Of a DNA stretch of 52,320 nt, positions 41,322 to 49,610 are shown in pieces (position 1 is the first letter of the stretch; each line of letters begins with the position of its first letter). The notes under the pieces were generated by a model. The model was not told the DNA's origin, made no database searches, and was given only the letters and a program-made list of their open reading frames with translations. Source of the stretch: Anaerolineae bacterium (GTDB taxonomy: Bacteria; Chloroflexota; Anaerolineae; Promineifilales; Promineifilaceae); contig JAHDWJ010000036.1 of the NCBI GenBank assembly GCA_023384415.1, positions 1-52,320 on the forward strand, read 5' to 3'. The translations under genes and the position numbers were made by a program.

Positions 41322-42371
41322 ATGAGTGAAGCAAACAAAGAGAGAACGATTGCCCCCCACCAAAAGCAAGAGGATAAAAAGTTGGCGGAGCTGCTGCGGC
41401 CGCAGCGTTTAGGCGACTTTACCGGTCAGGAAAAGCTCAAAACTAACCTCAGCATCCTCATCGAAGCGGCCAAAGCCCGGCACGAACCATTAGATCATAT
41501 CCTCTTTCATGGCCCGCCGGGGTTGGGCAAAACTACCCTGGCCCATATTGTCGCCAATGAGATGAGCGTCAATGTCCGCATTACCGCCGGGCCAGCCATT
41601 GAGCGGGCTGGGGATTTGGCCGCTATCTTGACCAACTTGCGGGCCGGGGATATTTTGTTCATTGATGAAGTTCACCGGTTGGGGCGGGCAGTCGAAGAGA
41701 TTCTCTACCCGGCCATGGAAGATTTTGTCCTGGATATTGTGGTCGGTAAGGGGCCAGGGGCCAAAAATGTGCGCCTGAAATTACCCCGCTTTACTGTTAT
41801 CGGCGCGACCACCCGGCTGGCCCTGATCACAGCCCCGCTGCGGGCACGGTTTGGGGCACAATACCGGATGGATTTTTATGAGATTGAAGCCGTCGCCTCT
41901 ATTGTGACTCGTGGGGCCAGGGTGTTGCAGGTACCCATTGATGAAGATGGAGCCATGGAAATTGCCCGGCGGGCCAGAGGCACACCTCGTGTGGCGTTGC
42001 GGCTCCTGCGGCGGGTGCGGGATTATGCCCAGGTGCGGGCCGAAGGGCATATCACTCAGACGATTGCCCAAGAGGCGTTAAATTTGCTGGAGATTGATCT
42101 GCTAGGGCTGGATGATTTAGACCGGCGGGTACTGGCTTCGATTGTGGAAAAATTTAGCGGTGGTCCGGTGGGGTTGGAGACGATTGCCGCTTCGATTAGT
42201 GAGGAAGCGGATACGATCATGGATGTGGTAGAGCCGTATCTGCTGCAATTGGGGTTTTTAGAGCGTACAGCTCGCGGCCGCGTGGCTACCATTCACGCCT
42301 ACAAACACCTCAACTTCACCCCACCCGGTCAGAACAATGGGGAGATTCCACCCCAACCCCGGTTGCTTTAA
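41322..42371 (+). CDS. ruvB: Holliday junction branch migration helicase RuvB
   Basis: The AAA+ motor that drives branch migration of Holliday junctions with RuvA. It has 349 residues. Walker A is FHGPPGLGKTTLAHIVANEM, Walker B with sensor is ILFIDEVHRLGRAVEE, the arginine finger region is APLRARFG, and the C-terminal winged helix holds GPVGLETIAASISEE. ruvA and ruvC are not in the window. A TATAAT sits eight bases before the ATG. An 11-bp inverted repeat follows the stop. Confidence 0.97.
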   Translation: MSEANKERTIAPHQKQEDKKLAELLRPQRLGDFTGQEKLKTNLSILIEAAKARHEPLDHILFHGPPGLGKTTLAHIVANEMSVNVRITAGPAIERAGDLAAILTNLRAGDILFIDEVHRLGRAVEEILYPAMEDFVLDIVVGKGPGAKNVRLKLPRFTVIGATTRLALITAPLRARFGAQYRMDFYEIEAVASIVTRGARVLQVPIDEDGAMEIARRARGTPRVALRLLRRVRDYAQVRAEGHITQTIAQEALNLLEIDLLGLDDLDRRVLASIVEKFSGGPVGLETIAASISEEADTIMDVVEPYLLQLGFLERTARGRVATIHAYKHLNFTPPGQNNGEIPPQPRLL

Positions 42372-42376
42372 TTTTA

Positions 42377-42410
42377 ATTGACGATTGGGGGACAATCGTC
42401 AATCGTCAAT
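42377..42410. repeat. Inverted repeat with extra copy, ATTGACGATTG
   Basis: ATTGACGATTG (42377-42387) and CAATCGTCAAT (42393-42403) are perfect arms around five bases, and CGTCAAT is repeated once more (42404-42410). It fills the space between ruvB and the DUF2905 gene and ends four bases before the latter's ATG. Confidence 0.75.
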
Positions 42411-42414
42411 ACCT

Positions 42415-42642
42415 ATGGAAGCCTTTGGTCGTGTACTTATCCTTATCGGTTTAGCCATCGCCTTTTGCGGGCTGGTCATTCTCATCTTCAGCCGCATCTT
42501 TCCCACATTGGGCAACCTGCCCGGCGATTTACGCTTTGAGGGCAAAGATTTCCAGGTCTATTTCCCCCTGGCCACGATGATTCTCATCAGCCTCATTGCC
42601 ACCATCGTTCTCAACATCCTCATCCGCATCTTCCGCCCATAA
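42415..42642 (+). CDS. DUF2905 small membrane protein
   Basis: A 75-residue protein with two membrane helices and the family's GNLPGDLRFEGKDFQVYFPL between them, which identifies DUF2905. The start is ATG 42415, where homologues begin, although no Shine-Dalgarno sequence is seen because an inverted repeat stands there. The function is unknown; in many genomes the gene lies beside ruvB or ruvA, as it does here. Its stop codon touches that of the convergent channel gene with no base between them. Confidence 0.88.
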   Translation: MEAFGRVLILIGLAIAFCGLVILIFSRIFPTLGNLPGDLRFEGKDFQVYFPLATMILISLIATIVLNILIRIFRP

Positions 42643-44355
42643 TTAACTATCTTCCATCCTCTGCGGCTGCCCATACCGTTTGAGAAACTCATCCTCAGAT
42701 TTAACCGTGCCGATCAGAACCATCTCCGCCTTGCCAGGCAAGCTGAGATGGGGATCGGGGTTGATCACCATCTCAGCCCCTTTTTTGAGGGCAATCACCG
42801 TACACCCTGTCTCCTGGCGGATGGCCGCCTCAGCGATGCTTTTCCCCTTTAATCCTTTAGGCACTTTGACCTTAAAGATGTCCAATCCTTCAGCTACCAT
42901 CAAAATATCTCCCCGATCTAAGAAGCTCATAATGGTATTGCTGCCCATCGAGGCATAAGAAAGGACAAAATCTGCCCCGGCCCGATGAAGGGTTTCAATA
43001 TTCCGCTCTCTTGTGGCTCGGCTGATAATCTGAATTTCTGGGCGCAGGCGGCGGCAGTAGATAGTGAGGTAAATATTGGTGTCGTCATCATTGGTGGTGA
43101 CGACGACTGTTTCGGTTGTTTTGATGCCGGCCGCCTCTAAAATCGCCAGCTCGGCCGCATCCCCCACGACATATTTGGCCGGGTCACGTACCCGCTCGGC
43201 CAGCTTTTCGACAATGCGATAATCCAGCCCGCGCTCTACTAAGGAACGGGCGGTGGCTCGACCGACGCGGCCGCCGCCAATGATCAAAATCGGTGTTTCA
43301 TGGTTGCGGTGGTGGTAATACAGTTCATTGTACCGGTTGATATGGTCGGCTGATCCGGCCAATACCAGAATAGTGTTTGGGGTAATCAGCGTATCAGGGC
43401 CAGCATTTTCATATTGGCCACGCTGCCATACGCCAACGACATTAATACCAGCATCTTCGCGCAAGCGGCTCTCTCGTAACCGTTTGCCAACCAGCGGGGT
43501 GTCTTTCACGGCCGCCTCAGCAATAACCAGATCATCTACTTCACCAATTACATGGGCCAGGGTATCCCCGCCGGAAATGCGCCGGGACAACGCCTGCCCC
43601 ATCATCTCGCCCAGGTGAAAAACGTGGTTACACCCGGCCAGGTAGAGAATATCAATGGAAGCCGAAAAGCTGGCCGTGGCGATAATGGGTACTTTTTCGG
43701 ACACTTCGCGCACGGTAAAGGCGACGTTGGTATTGACCAGATCATTGCTGGTTGTGGCTACCAGGTCTGCCTGCTCTACCTGGACGCGCTGGTATGTTTC
43801 CGGGTTATCCAGATCACCACGCACGACAGCATAGCCTAAATCGTGCAGCCGTAGGGCCTCTTCTAAGTTAGGAACGAGCAGGACATACGGGTATTGAAAT
43901 AGGTGCAGCTTTTCGATCAAACTGCTGGTAACTGCATCCAATGAGGTGATAATGACATGGTCGCGGGTTTTGTCGGGCAGCCGGGTAGGGGCGCGGGCTT
44001 CTGATTGGGCCTTGACCCAGGGGGCGTAGAAGAATTCGATGAAGGTGAACGGGAGCAGCACCAGAAGCAGGACGATGCCGGTGAGCAGCACCACGATAGA
44101 GAAAAGGCGGCCTATATCGGAATGGAAGGTGATATCGCCAAAGCCCAGGGTGGACATGACGGTTAATGTCCAATAGAAGCCGGTAATCCAACTGAAGCTG
44201 CGCCCCTCCGAGGCCATAATGTAATGGAAGAGGATGCTGTAGAGGGTAATGATGCCGGTCAGGATGGCAAGAAAGCGGAGTAAACTGAACAATTGCACCC
44301 GGCTGGGGCGATGGCGCAGAAAGTAGTAAAGTTGAGATGGCAAAAATTTCATCAT
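42643..44355 (-). CDS. Potassium channel with two RCK (TrkA) units
   Basis: A 570-residue channel-like protein. Two membrane helices (about 25-50 and 80-110) flank the selectivity filter STLGFGDI. A first TrkA-N Rossmann domain (DHVIITSLDAV) has lost the glycine motif; a first TrkA-C domain follows. The second TrkA-N domain is intact (ILIIGGGRVGRATARSL) and is followed by a second TrkA-C domain ending LPGKAEMVLIGT. The filter TLGFGD instead of TVGYGD still permits K+ in relatives. K+ export or uptake gated by a nucleotide is expected, which would complement the Mrp antiporter. Its start overlaps the stop of a 71-residue protein. Confidence 0.88.
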   Translation of the reverse strand: MMKFLPSQLYYFLRHRPSRVQLFSLLRFLAILTGIITLYSILFHYIMASEGRSFSWITGFYWTLTVMSTLGFGDITFHSDIGRLFSIVVLLTGIVLLLVLLPFTFIEFFYAPWVKAQSEARAPTRLPDKTRDHVIITSLDAVTSSLIEKLHLFQYPYVLLVPNLEEALRLHDLGYAVVRGDLDNPETYQRVQVEQADLVATTSNDLVNTNVAFTVREVSEKVPIIATASFSASIDILYLAGCNHVFHLGEMMGQALSRRISGGDTLAHVIGEVDDLVIAEAAVKDTPLVGKRLRESRLREDAGINVVGVWQRGQYENAGPDTLITPNTILVLAGSADHINRYNELYYHHRNHETPILIIGGGRVGRATARSLVERGLDYRIVEKLAERVRDPAKYVVGDAAELAILEAAGIKTTETVVVTTNDDDTNIYLTIYCRRLRPEIQIISRATRERNIETLHRAGADFVLSYASMGSNTIMSFLDRGDILMVAEGLDIFKVKVPKGLKGKSIAEAAIRQETGCTVIALKKGAEMVINPDPHLSLPGKAEMVLIGTVKSEDEFLKRYGQPQRMEDS

Positions 44356-44567
44356 CGGGATACGGGAATGGCAACTCCCATTTCATCTAGGTCAATCTGC
44401 TGGGTTTGGTCCCCTTTCCCGTAGGTGAGCCGGGCCAGGTGCAGATCAAAGTGGAATGGTTCAATACGGTCGGCAAAGCATAATTCTCCCCAAACCGCGT
44501 GGGGATCGCGGCCGCGCAGCCGCAATTTTACCTCATGCCAACGACACCAATAGACGAGTGGTTTCAT
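44352..44567 (-). CDS. Small protein coupled to the K+ channel
   Basis: A 71-residue soluble protein beginning MKPLVYWCRWHEVKLRLRG and ending IDLDEMGVAIPVSR. Its stop overlaps the channel's ATG (ATGA), so translation of the two is linked. No family is recognised. No Shine-Dalgarno sequence precedes the ATG; CCTGAAA-like repeats stand there instead, as at mrpB and 47692. A channel-associated role is inferred from position only. Confidence 0.5.
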   Translation of the reverse strand: MKPLVYWCRWHEVKLRLRGRDPHAVWGELCFADRIEPFHFDLHLARLTYGKGDQTQQIDLDEMGVAIPVSR

Positions 44568-44671
44568 GTTTTCAGTTTCAGGTTTCTGGTTGAAGGTTTC
44601 AAGTTTCAGGTTGGGAGTTCTCAACAGGTTCTCTCATCATAAGCGAACTGCCAGCCGCCAACCGCCAGATG

Positions 44672-46435
44672 CTAATCTTCCTTATACTGTTCAAAAATGC
44701 GCCGGTAAGCCGGGTAGGAAGCCATAAGTGAATCATGGTTGCCGATGGCGACTAACTTGCCCTGGCGCAGTAAGATCACCTTATCCGCCCAGCGTATTTG
44801 GGAGAGGCGATGGGTGATCAGGATGGTGGTTTGGTGCGCGGCCGCGTGGGCAATCGCCTGCTGTATTTTATCCTCAGTGGCACTGTCTACGGCACTGGTG
44901 GAGTCATCAAGAATGAGGATACGCGGCCGCGTCAAAAATGCCCGCGCCAGGGCCAACCGCTGCCGCTGCCCCCCAGAAAGGGTTACACCTCGTTCTCCTA
45001 CCACCGTCTCATACCCATCCTTAAAATTCAGAATAAATTCATGGGCCTGGGCGGCTTTGGCCGCAACTTCAATCATTTCCTGACTGGCTCCCTGGCAGCC
45101 AAAGGCGATATTTTCGGCGATGGTGCGGGAAAAGAGAAAAATATCCTGCTCAATGATGGAAATTTGCGGCCGCAGCCGGGCCAACTGCCACTCTCGTACA
45201 TCCACCCCATCCACCAACACACACCCTTCGCTCACATCATACGTCCGGTTAATTAGCCGGGTCAACGTACTTTTCCCTGCCCCCGTCTGTCCTACAATTG
45301 CCACCGTCTCCCCAGGTTCTACCGTAAAGGAAATATCTTGCAACACATGCGCCCCATTTTGGTAGCCAAAACTTACCCCCTCAAAAGCAATGCCCCCTTT
45401 CATCTCTCCCTGGAACCCAGCCTGATTTTCCCCTAATTCCGTCTCCATCTGGATCAGGCCTAAAATACGCCGCGCCCCAGCCATCCCCCGTGACACCTGA
45501 GAGTAAGCCGCCAGGGACACATAAGTGGGAAAACCAAACAGCGTCAGCAGTCCCATATAAGCCACTACATCTCCTACTGTCAGCTGCCCGGCTTGAAACA
45601 GCAGCAAAGCGTGACTAAACCCAATGGCCGTCGTAATCCCCAGGAGCAGCAAAGGCAAAAACCGCGCCTCCACCCGCCCCTGATCTACTACAGCATTCCG
45701 CACCGTTTGGGCATTGTATGCAAACAGGGCTACTTCTTGTTCCTCCTGGGCTGTTCCCTTCACCGTTTCGATACCGTCCAATGCTTCAGCCAGACGACTG
45801 TTCAACCGGCCAAATGATTGCCGCACCCGGTCAGAGATGGGGGAGAGAATATTGATATAACGGATTAGGGCCAGGATATAGGTAAGGGTAAAAAATAAGG
45901 GGGCCAGGATGAGTTGGGGATGGTAGGTGGGGGCAACAGCCAGGGGCATGATAATAAAATTAGCCGAACCGATGACCAGATTTAAGCCGGGATAAACCAT
46001 CAGGTTCATCTCCCGTACATCATTGGTGGCGCGGGCCATCGTATCGCCCACTGGCTGCAATCCATGAAAGGTCATACTTTTGCCCAGCAAGCTTAAATAC
46101 AGCTCCTCACGGGCATCTCGTTCCAGCCGCTCCCCAATAACAGCCGCTGAAAAATTGCGCCCTAATTGCAGCACGGCGCGGCTAGTCTGCCCGATAATAA
46201 TCCAGAGGGCCGCCAGGCCAATAATGCCAACATCAGGGGGGACAGCCTGGGCTGCATTAAACGCCCGGCCAATAAGGATAGGGATTTGGGCTGCTAGAGC
46301 CGCATTGCCAAAAGCGCCAACAAAGAGGATAAGGATGAGCCAATATTGACGGCGGATGTGGGACCAGACCCAGCGTAATGGAGTTGTCTGGTCAGAATCG
46401 CGCCCAGTTTCTACAGCAAATTCAAGGTTATTCAT
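44672..46435 (-). CDS. ABC transporter, fused permease and ATPase (exporter type)
   Basis: A 587-residue half-transporter. Six helices occupy about residues 25-300 (WLILILFVGAFGNAALAAQ first). The ATPase domain follows: Walker A VAIVGQTGAGKSTLTRL, Q-loop region ISIIEQDIFLF, signature TLSGGQRQRLALARAF, Walker B ILILDDSTSAVDSATE, where Asp replaces the usual catalytic Glu, and the switch His in LITHRLSQI. The family exports lipids or drugs and works as a dimer. Asp for Glu suggests this half may be the weak site of a heterodimer. The ATG at 46435 was chosen; a TTG at 46471 is possible. Confidence 0.88.
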   Translation of the reverse strand: MNNLEFAVETGRDSDQTTPLRWVWSHIRRQYWLILILFVGAFGNAALAAQIPILIGRAFNAAQAVPPDVGIIGLAALWIIIGQTSRAVLQLGRNFSAAVIGERLERDAREELYLSLLGKSMTFHGLQPVGDTMARATNDVREMNLMVYPGLNLVIGSANFIIMPLAVAPTYHPQLILAPLFFTLTYILALIRYINILSPISDRVRQSFGRLNSRLAEALDGIETVKGTAQEEQEVALFAYNAQTVRNAVVDQGRVEARFLPLLLLGITTAIGFSHALLLFQAGQLTVGDVVAYMGLLTLFGFPTYVSLAAYSQVSRGMAGARRILGLIQMETELGENQAGFQGEMKGGIAFEGVSFGYQNGAHVLQDISFTVEPGETVAIVGQTGAGKSTLTRLINRTYDVSEGCVLVDGVDVREWQLARLRPQISIIEQDIFLFSRTIAENIAFGCQGASQEMIEVAAKAAQAHEFILNFKDGYETVVGERGVTLSGGQRQRLALARAFLTRPRILILDDSTSAVDSATEDKIQQAIAHAAAHQTTILITHRLSQIRWADKVILLRQGKLVAIGNHDSLMASYPAYRRIFEQYKED

Positions 46436-46661
46436 ACATAAACGGTGATGGAGTTGTTGAACAATGCTCAACTGTGCAGTATAGATAGTTTGCCAGGGTG
46501 CAAGCTTATTAGATAATTATCTTATGATTATTATATCGGGGTTGGGAAAATGTGCTTGTTTCTCATTTGGGGGGGAATCCGTTAAACTTAAGGAAGGGTG
46601 GATGGTAAGGGCAGGTGGTTGCCTTCCGTTTTCGGCCTTCGGTCAGTAGGAGTTTAGGTGT

Positions 46662-47015
46662 ATGACAATTCCAATTTATCGTTCGGATGGGGAATGGGTG
46701 GCGGTGTTCCATCAGGGACATCTATTTAACACCGATGGGGAATGGCTAGGGTTTGCCGTAGGGCGAGAACTGTTTGATCCCAATGGATATTACCTGGCTT
46801 TTCTGAGTGACGATCAGCGAATGCTGCGGAAACGCTCAGTTATTGAAGAACCCCGTTGGGTTAAACCCCCGTCGCGGCCGCCATCACCCAAAATTCCCTC
46901 TGGCGCGCCTTTGCCCCCCATGTTCCGTAACCTGCCTTATAGCATGATTGATATGTTTGAGGAGTTCCCAGAGCGGTTCTCTTTCATCTCTGAAACCAGA
47001 CCTGATATGGAGTGA
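46662..47015 (+). CDS. 4-fold beta-flower domain protein (probable)
   Basis: A 117-residue protein. Residues 1-60 contain four short beta-hairpin repeats in the style of the 4-fold beta-flower domain: IPIYRSDGEWVAVF, GHLFNTDGEWLGF, ELFDPNGYYLAFL, with Gly-Glu/Tyr turns. The rest is a Pro-rich stretch and a short helix (YSMIDMFEEFPERFSF). GGAG precedes the ATG. The function is unknown. The assignment rests on the repeat pattern only. Confidence 0.55.
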   Translation: MTIPIYRSDGEWVAVFHQGHLFNTDGEWLGFAVGRELFDPNGYYLAFLSDDQRMLRKRSVIEEPRWVKPPSRPPSPKIPSGAPLPPMFRNLPYSMIDMFEEFPERFSFISETRPDME

Positions 47016-47096
47016 TAAAGCATGGAAGAAGAACGACGGATGGGGAACTGTCCTGGTTAGCCACTGTCCGCCTTCCGTAAGCAGATGCTGTTTATT

Positions 47097-47573
47097 ATGA
47101 ATGCTAAACCTGTTCAAAATTCTCGTATAACTTTATCTGTGCTAATGGGCGTTGGCGATGCCAACACGATGGGCAATGTTCATGGTGGTCTTATCATGAA
47201 ATTGTGTGATGAAGCAGCCGGTATGGCCGCTACCAAGCACGCCCGTCGCCCATCCGTTACTGTGGCTGTAGATTCAATGTTCTTTCATTCCCCGGTACAC
47301 ATCGGCAGCCTGGTCACAGTGCAAGCTGAAGTTTCCTGGGTTGGTCGCAGCTCAATGGAGACAAAGGTGGTTGTCTCTGCCGAGAATGTCATCACTGGGG
47401 AGATTATCCATACCAATACAGCGTATTTTGTCTATGTAGCGTTGGATGAAAATGGCCGGCCGACACCCGTGCCCCCTCTCTTGTGTGAAACAGATAATGA
47501 GCGAGAAAATTTCAGCCGTGCGGCCGCACGACAGGCCTACCGGTTGGAGCAAAGAAAACAGGGCAATTTGTAA
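47097..47573 (+). CDS. Acyl-CoA thioesterase (hotdog fold, YciA/ACOT type)
   Basis: A 158-residue hotdog-fold thioesterase. NTMGNVHGGLIMKLCDEAAGMAA carries the family's N/HGG motif and catalytic acid (Asp in LCDEAA). VDSMFFHSPVHIGSLV and EIIHTNTAYFVYVALDENG complete the domain. It hydrolyses acyl-CoA to free fatty acid and CoA. The start is uncertain between ATG 47085 and ATG 47097; the latter fits homologue length. A block of 8-bp and 7-bp tandem repeats follows the stop. Confidence 0.88.
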   Translation: MNAKPVQNSRITLSVLMGVGDANTMGNVHGGLIMKLCDEAAGMAATKHARRPSVTVAVDSMFFHSPVHIGSLVTVQAEVSWVGRSSMETKVVVSAENVITGEIIHTNTAYFVYVALDENGRPTPVPPLLCETDNERENFSRAAARQAYRLEQRKQGNL

Positions 47574-47578
47574 ATGGA

Positions 47579-47626
47579 GTGGCAAAGTAGCAAAGTGGCA
47601 AAGTGGCAAAGTGGCAAAGTGGCAAA
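47579..47626 (+). repeat. Tandem 8-bp repeat GTGGCAAA, six units
   Basis: Six head-to-tail copies, the second with A for G at position three. It begins six bases after the thioesterase stop and is followed by the CCTGAAA array. Confidence 0.9.
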
Positions 47627-47638
47627 GTAAAATCGTTA

Positions 47639-47687
47639 CCTGAAACCTGAAACCTGAAACCTGAAACCTGAAACCTGAAACCTGAAA
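47639..47687 (+). repeat. Tandem 7-bp repeat CCTGAAA, seven perfect units
   Basis: Seven identical units end four bases before the ATG at 47692 and fill the space where a Shine-Dalgarno sequence would be. Shorter runs of the same unit stand before mrpB (about 5778) and before the small gene at 44567 on the minus strand. Confidence 0.95.
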
Positions 47688-47691
47688 CCCC

Positions 47692-48831
47692 ATGCCCCCT
47701 TCTAAACTCCGTGATCTCCTTTTAGCCAGCCCGGCCCACCAAATTCTTGCCGCCCCGGATGTGGATTTGGGAGTGGCCGAGATTGAGCCATTCCCTTTTG
47801 TTGCTATCGTAGGGCAAATGGAGATGAAACTGGCGCTCACGTTGGCTTTGATCAACCCTCGGGTAGGAGGTGTTTTGCTCGTTGGGCCACGGGGTACAGC
47901 TAAAACAACGGCCGTTCGTTCCCTGGTAGATTTGCTTCCCCATTCTCGCCAGAGCCGCTGCCCTTTAGGGTGTACTGAAGCGATGTTGGAAGCAGGTGGG
48001 ATGACCGCTATTTGCCCGGATTGCGCCAAGAAGGCCGGGTATGGGGAGCCGTTGACAGAGTTAATGCCAGCCCGTATTGTCGAACTGCCGCTCAATGCCC
48101 GGTTAGATGATGTGGTAGGGGGAATAGATGAGCGGTATGCCCTGGAACGGCAAAGGGTACGCCTGGAGCGGGGACTGCTTTCTCAGGCGGATAATAATCT
48201 GCTTTATATTGATGAGGTCAACCTGCTAGAGGATGCGATTGCGGATGCGATTTTGGATGCGGCCGCGCAAGGACATTACACCGTTCGCCGTGGCCCCCTC
48301 AAACTCACCTACCGCTCTCGTTTTCTCCTCATTGGTTCGATGAATCCCGAAGAAGGGCGACTGCGGCCGCAGCTTATGGACCGGTTTGGGCTGCGGGCCG
48401 TTGTCAAAGGGTTGGCTGACAAAGAAGAGCGGTATCTGGTGTACCAACGAGCATCCCAATACCGCCAAAACCCTGATGGATTTGCGGCCGCCTATGCCGA
48501 AGCTACCCTCACTCTGGCCGCCGAAATCCAGGCCGCCCGAGATCGTTTACCCCAAATTATGATCAACCCGTCCGCCCGTGCCCTGGGGTTATCTTTGGTA
48601 AAGCAAATGGCCATTGATTCCCACCGGGCTGAGATTACCCTGTTTGAGGCCGCGCTGGCTTATGCGGCCGCCGATGAACGCCAGGAAGTTGCCCCCGAAG
48701 ATGTCCAGGCTGTAGCTCATATCGCCCTGCGTTTACGCCAAAGCCCTGCGCTGGAACAGTTTTTTGTTGAGCAAATGGCTGAAGACAGCCAGTTGCAGAA
48801 ATTATTAACCCAGGAACCACCACCGAGTTAA
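47692..48831 (+). CDS. ChlI/BchI-like AAA+ ATPase (magnesium-chelatase family)
   Basis: A 379-residue AAA+ protein of the BchI/ChlI group. Walker A is LLVGPRGTAKTTAVR, Walker B is NLLYIDEVNLLED, and the sensor 1 region is FLLIGSMNPEEG with the arginine finger in QLMDRFGLRAVV. Between Walker A and the BchI insertion lie Cys residues (CPLGC, then CPDC) that could bind metal. Photosynthetic Mg-chelatase also needs ChlD and ChlH, which are not here, so a chaperone role with a VWA partner (MoxR/cobaltochelatase type) is possible. No ribosome site precedes it, only the CCTGAAA array. Confidence 0.85.
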   Translation: MPPSKLRDLLLASPAHQILAAPDVDLGVAEIEPFPFVAIVGQMEMKLALTLALINPRVGGVLLVGPRGTAKTTAVRSLVDLLPHSRQSRCPLGCTEAMLEAGGMTAICPDCAKKAGYGEPLTELMPARIVELPLNARLDDVVGGIDERYALERQRVRLERGLLSQADNNLLYIDEVNLLEDAIADAILDAAAQGHYTVRRGPLKLTYRSRFLLIGSMNPEEGRLRPQLMDRFGLRAVVKGLADKEERYLVYQRASQYRQNPDGFAAAYAEATLTLAAEIQAARDRLPQIMINPSARALGLSLVKQMAIDSHRAEITLFEAALAYAAADERQEVAPEDVQAVAHIALRLRQSPALEQFFVEQMAEDSQLQKLLTQEPPPS

Positions 48832-48860
48832 TGGGACACAAACCGTTGAATGTGAAATTT

Positions 48861-48888
48861 TTGACAAACCATTTCCCTGTGCTATAAT
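48861..48888 (+). promoter_or_regulatory. Strong sigma-70-type promoter of the str operon
   Basis: Perfect TTGACA (48861-48866) and TATAAT (48883-48888) hexamers with a 16-base spacer. Transcription should begin near 48895, leaving a leader of about 210 bases before rpsL. Confidence 0.85.
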
Positions 48889-48995
48889 CCCCCTTCGTAC
48901 TCTTGAAAACGCACCGGCAGCCAGATTTAAGTCTATCAAAGTAATGATAGATACTGAATAACTGAGTTGCCAATTGCATAGGCAAACATCACCAT

Positions 48996-49030
48996 GGAGG
49001 CCATCAATGAGAAATTGGTGGCCTCCGTTT
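48996..49030 (+). promoter_or_regulatory. 13-bp leader hairpin before rpsL
   Basis: Bases 48996-49008 pair with 49014-49026 (GGAGGCCA to TGGCCTCC, then CAAT to ATTG, with one G-U pair) around a five-base loop, followed by GTTTTG. It lies inside the str leader, about 75 bases before the rpsL start. It could be an attenuator or a site for ribosomal-protein feedback. Confidence 0.6.
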
Positions 49031-49103
49031 TGTCGCCTGAGGATATGAAGAAAGGTCGTTTGTAAGTTCGTGAATCACGAAAAGTGGAAGGAGAAAGTAA
49101 AGC

Positions 49104-49559
49104 GTGCCTACGATTAATCAGCTAATACGCAAGGGACGTTCCCCGAAGTCGAAGAAAAGCACGGCCCCGGCTTTGCAGTGGACGCTTAATGTGTTTAAAC
49201 AACGGCGTACCCGCCAGCTAAAAGGTGCGCCTCAAAAACGTGGCGTTTGTACCCAAGTCAAAACAGCTACGCCTAAAAAACCTAATTCGGCTCTGCGTAA
49301 AGTAGCCCGTGTCCGTTTGTCCAATGGGGTAGAAGTGACCGCGTACATCCCTGGTGAAGGGCATTCGTTACAAGACCACTCTGTCGTGTTGGTTCGCGGC
49401 GGCCGCGTCAAAGATTTACCAGGCGTCCGTTACCATATTGTTCGGGGCGCGCTGGACACCACCGGCGTGGATGGTCGTCGCAAAGGCCGCTCCAAGTACG
49501 GAGCCAAAGTGCCGAAAGCTGGGGCTGCCCCGGCCAAACCCGGAGCGAAACGTAGATAA
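49104..49559 (+). CDS. rpsL: 30S ribosomal protein S12
   Basis: The decoding-centre protein S12. It has 151 residues from a GTG start after GGAAGGAG. The core is standard: QKRGVCTQV, TPKKPNSALRKVARVRLSNG, VTAYIPGEGHSLQDHSVVLV and GVRYHIVRGALD. Two features lengthen it beyond the usual 123-140: an insertion at about residues 25-38 (QWTLNVFKQRRTRQ) before KGAPQKRG, and a C-terminal AAPAKPGAKRR tail. Lys at the two positions linked to streptomycin response is kept. It is the first gene of the str operon, followed by rpsG, fusA and tuf. Confidence 0.97.
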   Translation: MPTINQLIRKGRSPKSKKSTAPALQWTLNVFKQRRTRQLKGAPQKRGVCTQVKTATPKKPNSALRKVARVRLSNGVEVTAYIPGEGHSLQDHSVVLVRGGRVKDLPGVRYHIVRGALDTTGVDGRRKGRSKYGAKVPKAGAAPAKPGAKRR

Positions 49560-49610
49560 AAACAGATGGCGCGTGATAGTCATTTCGCTCGCGCTGAATG
49601 AGGTAGAACT

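Noticed and set aside
47579..47687. Possible CRISPR array
   Set aside because: Units of 7 and 8 bp stand head to tail with no spacers, and no cas gene is near.
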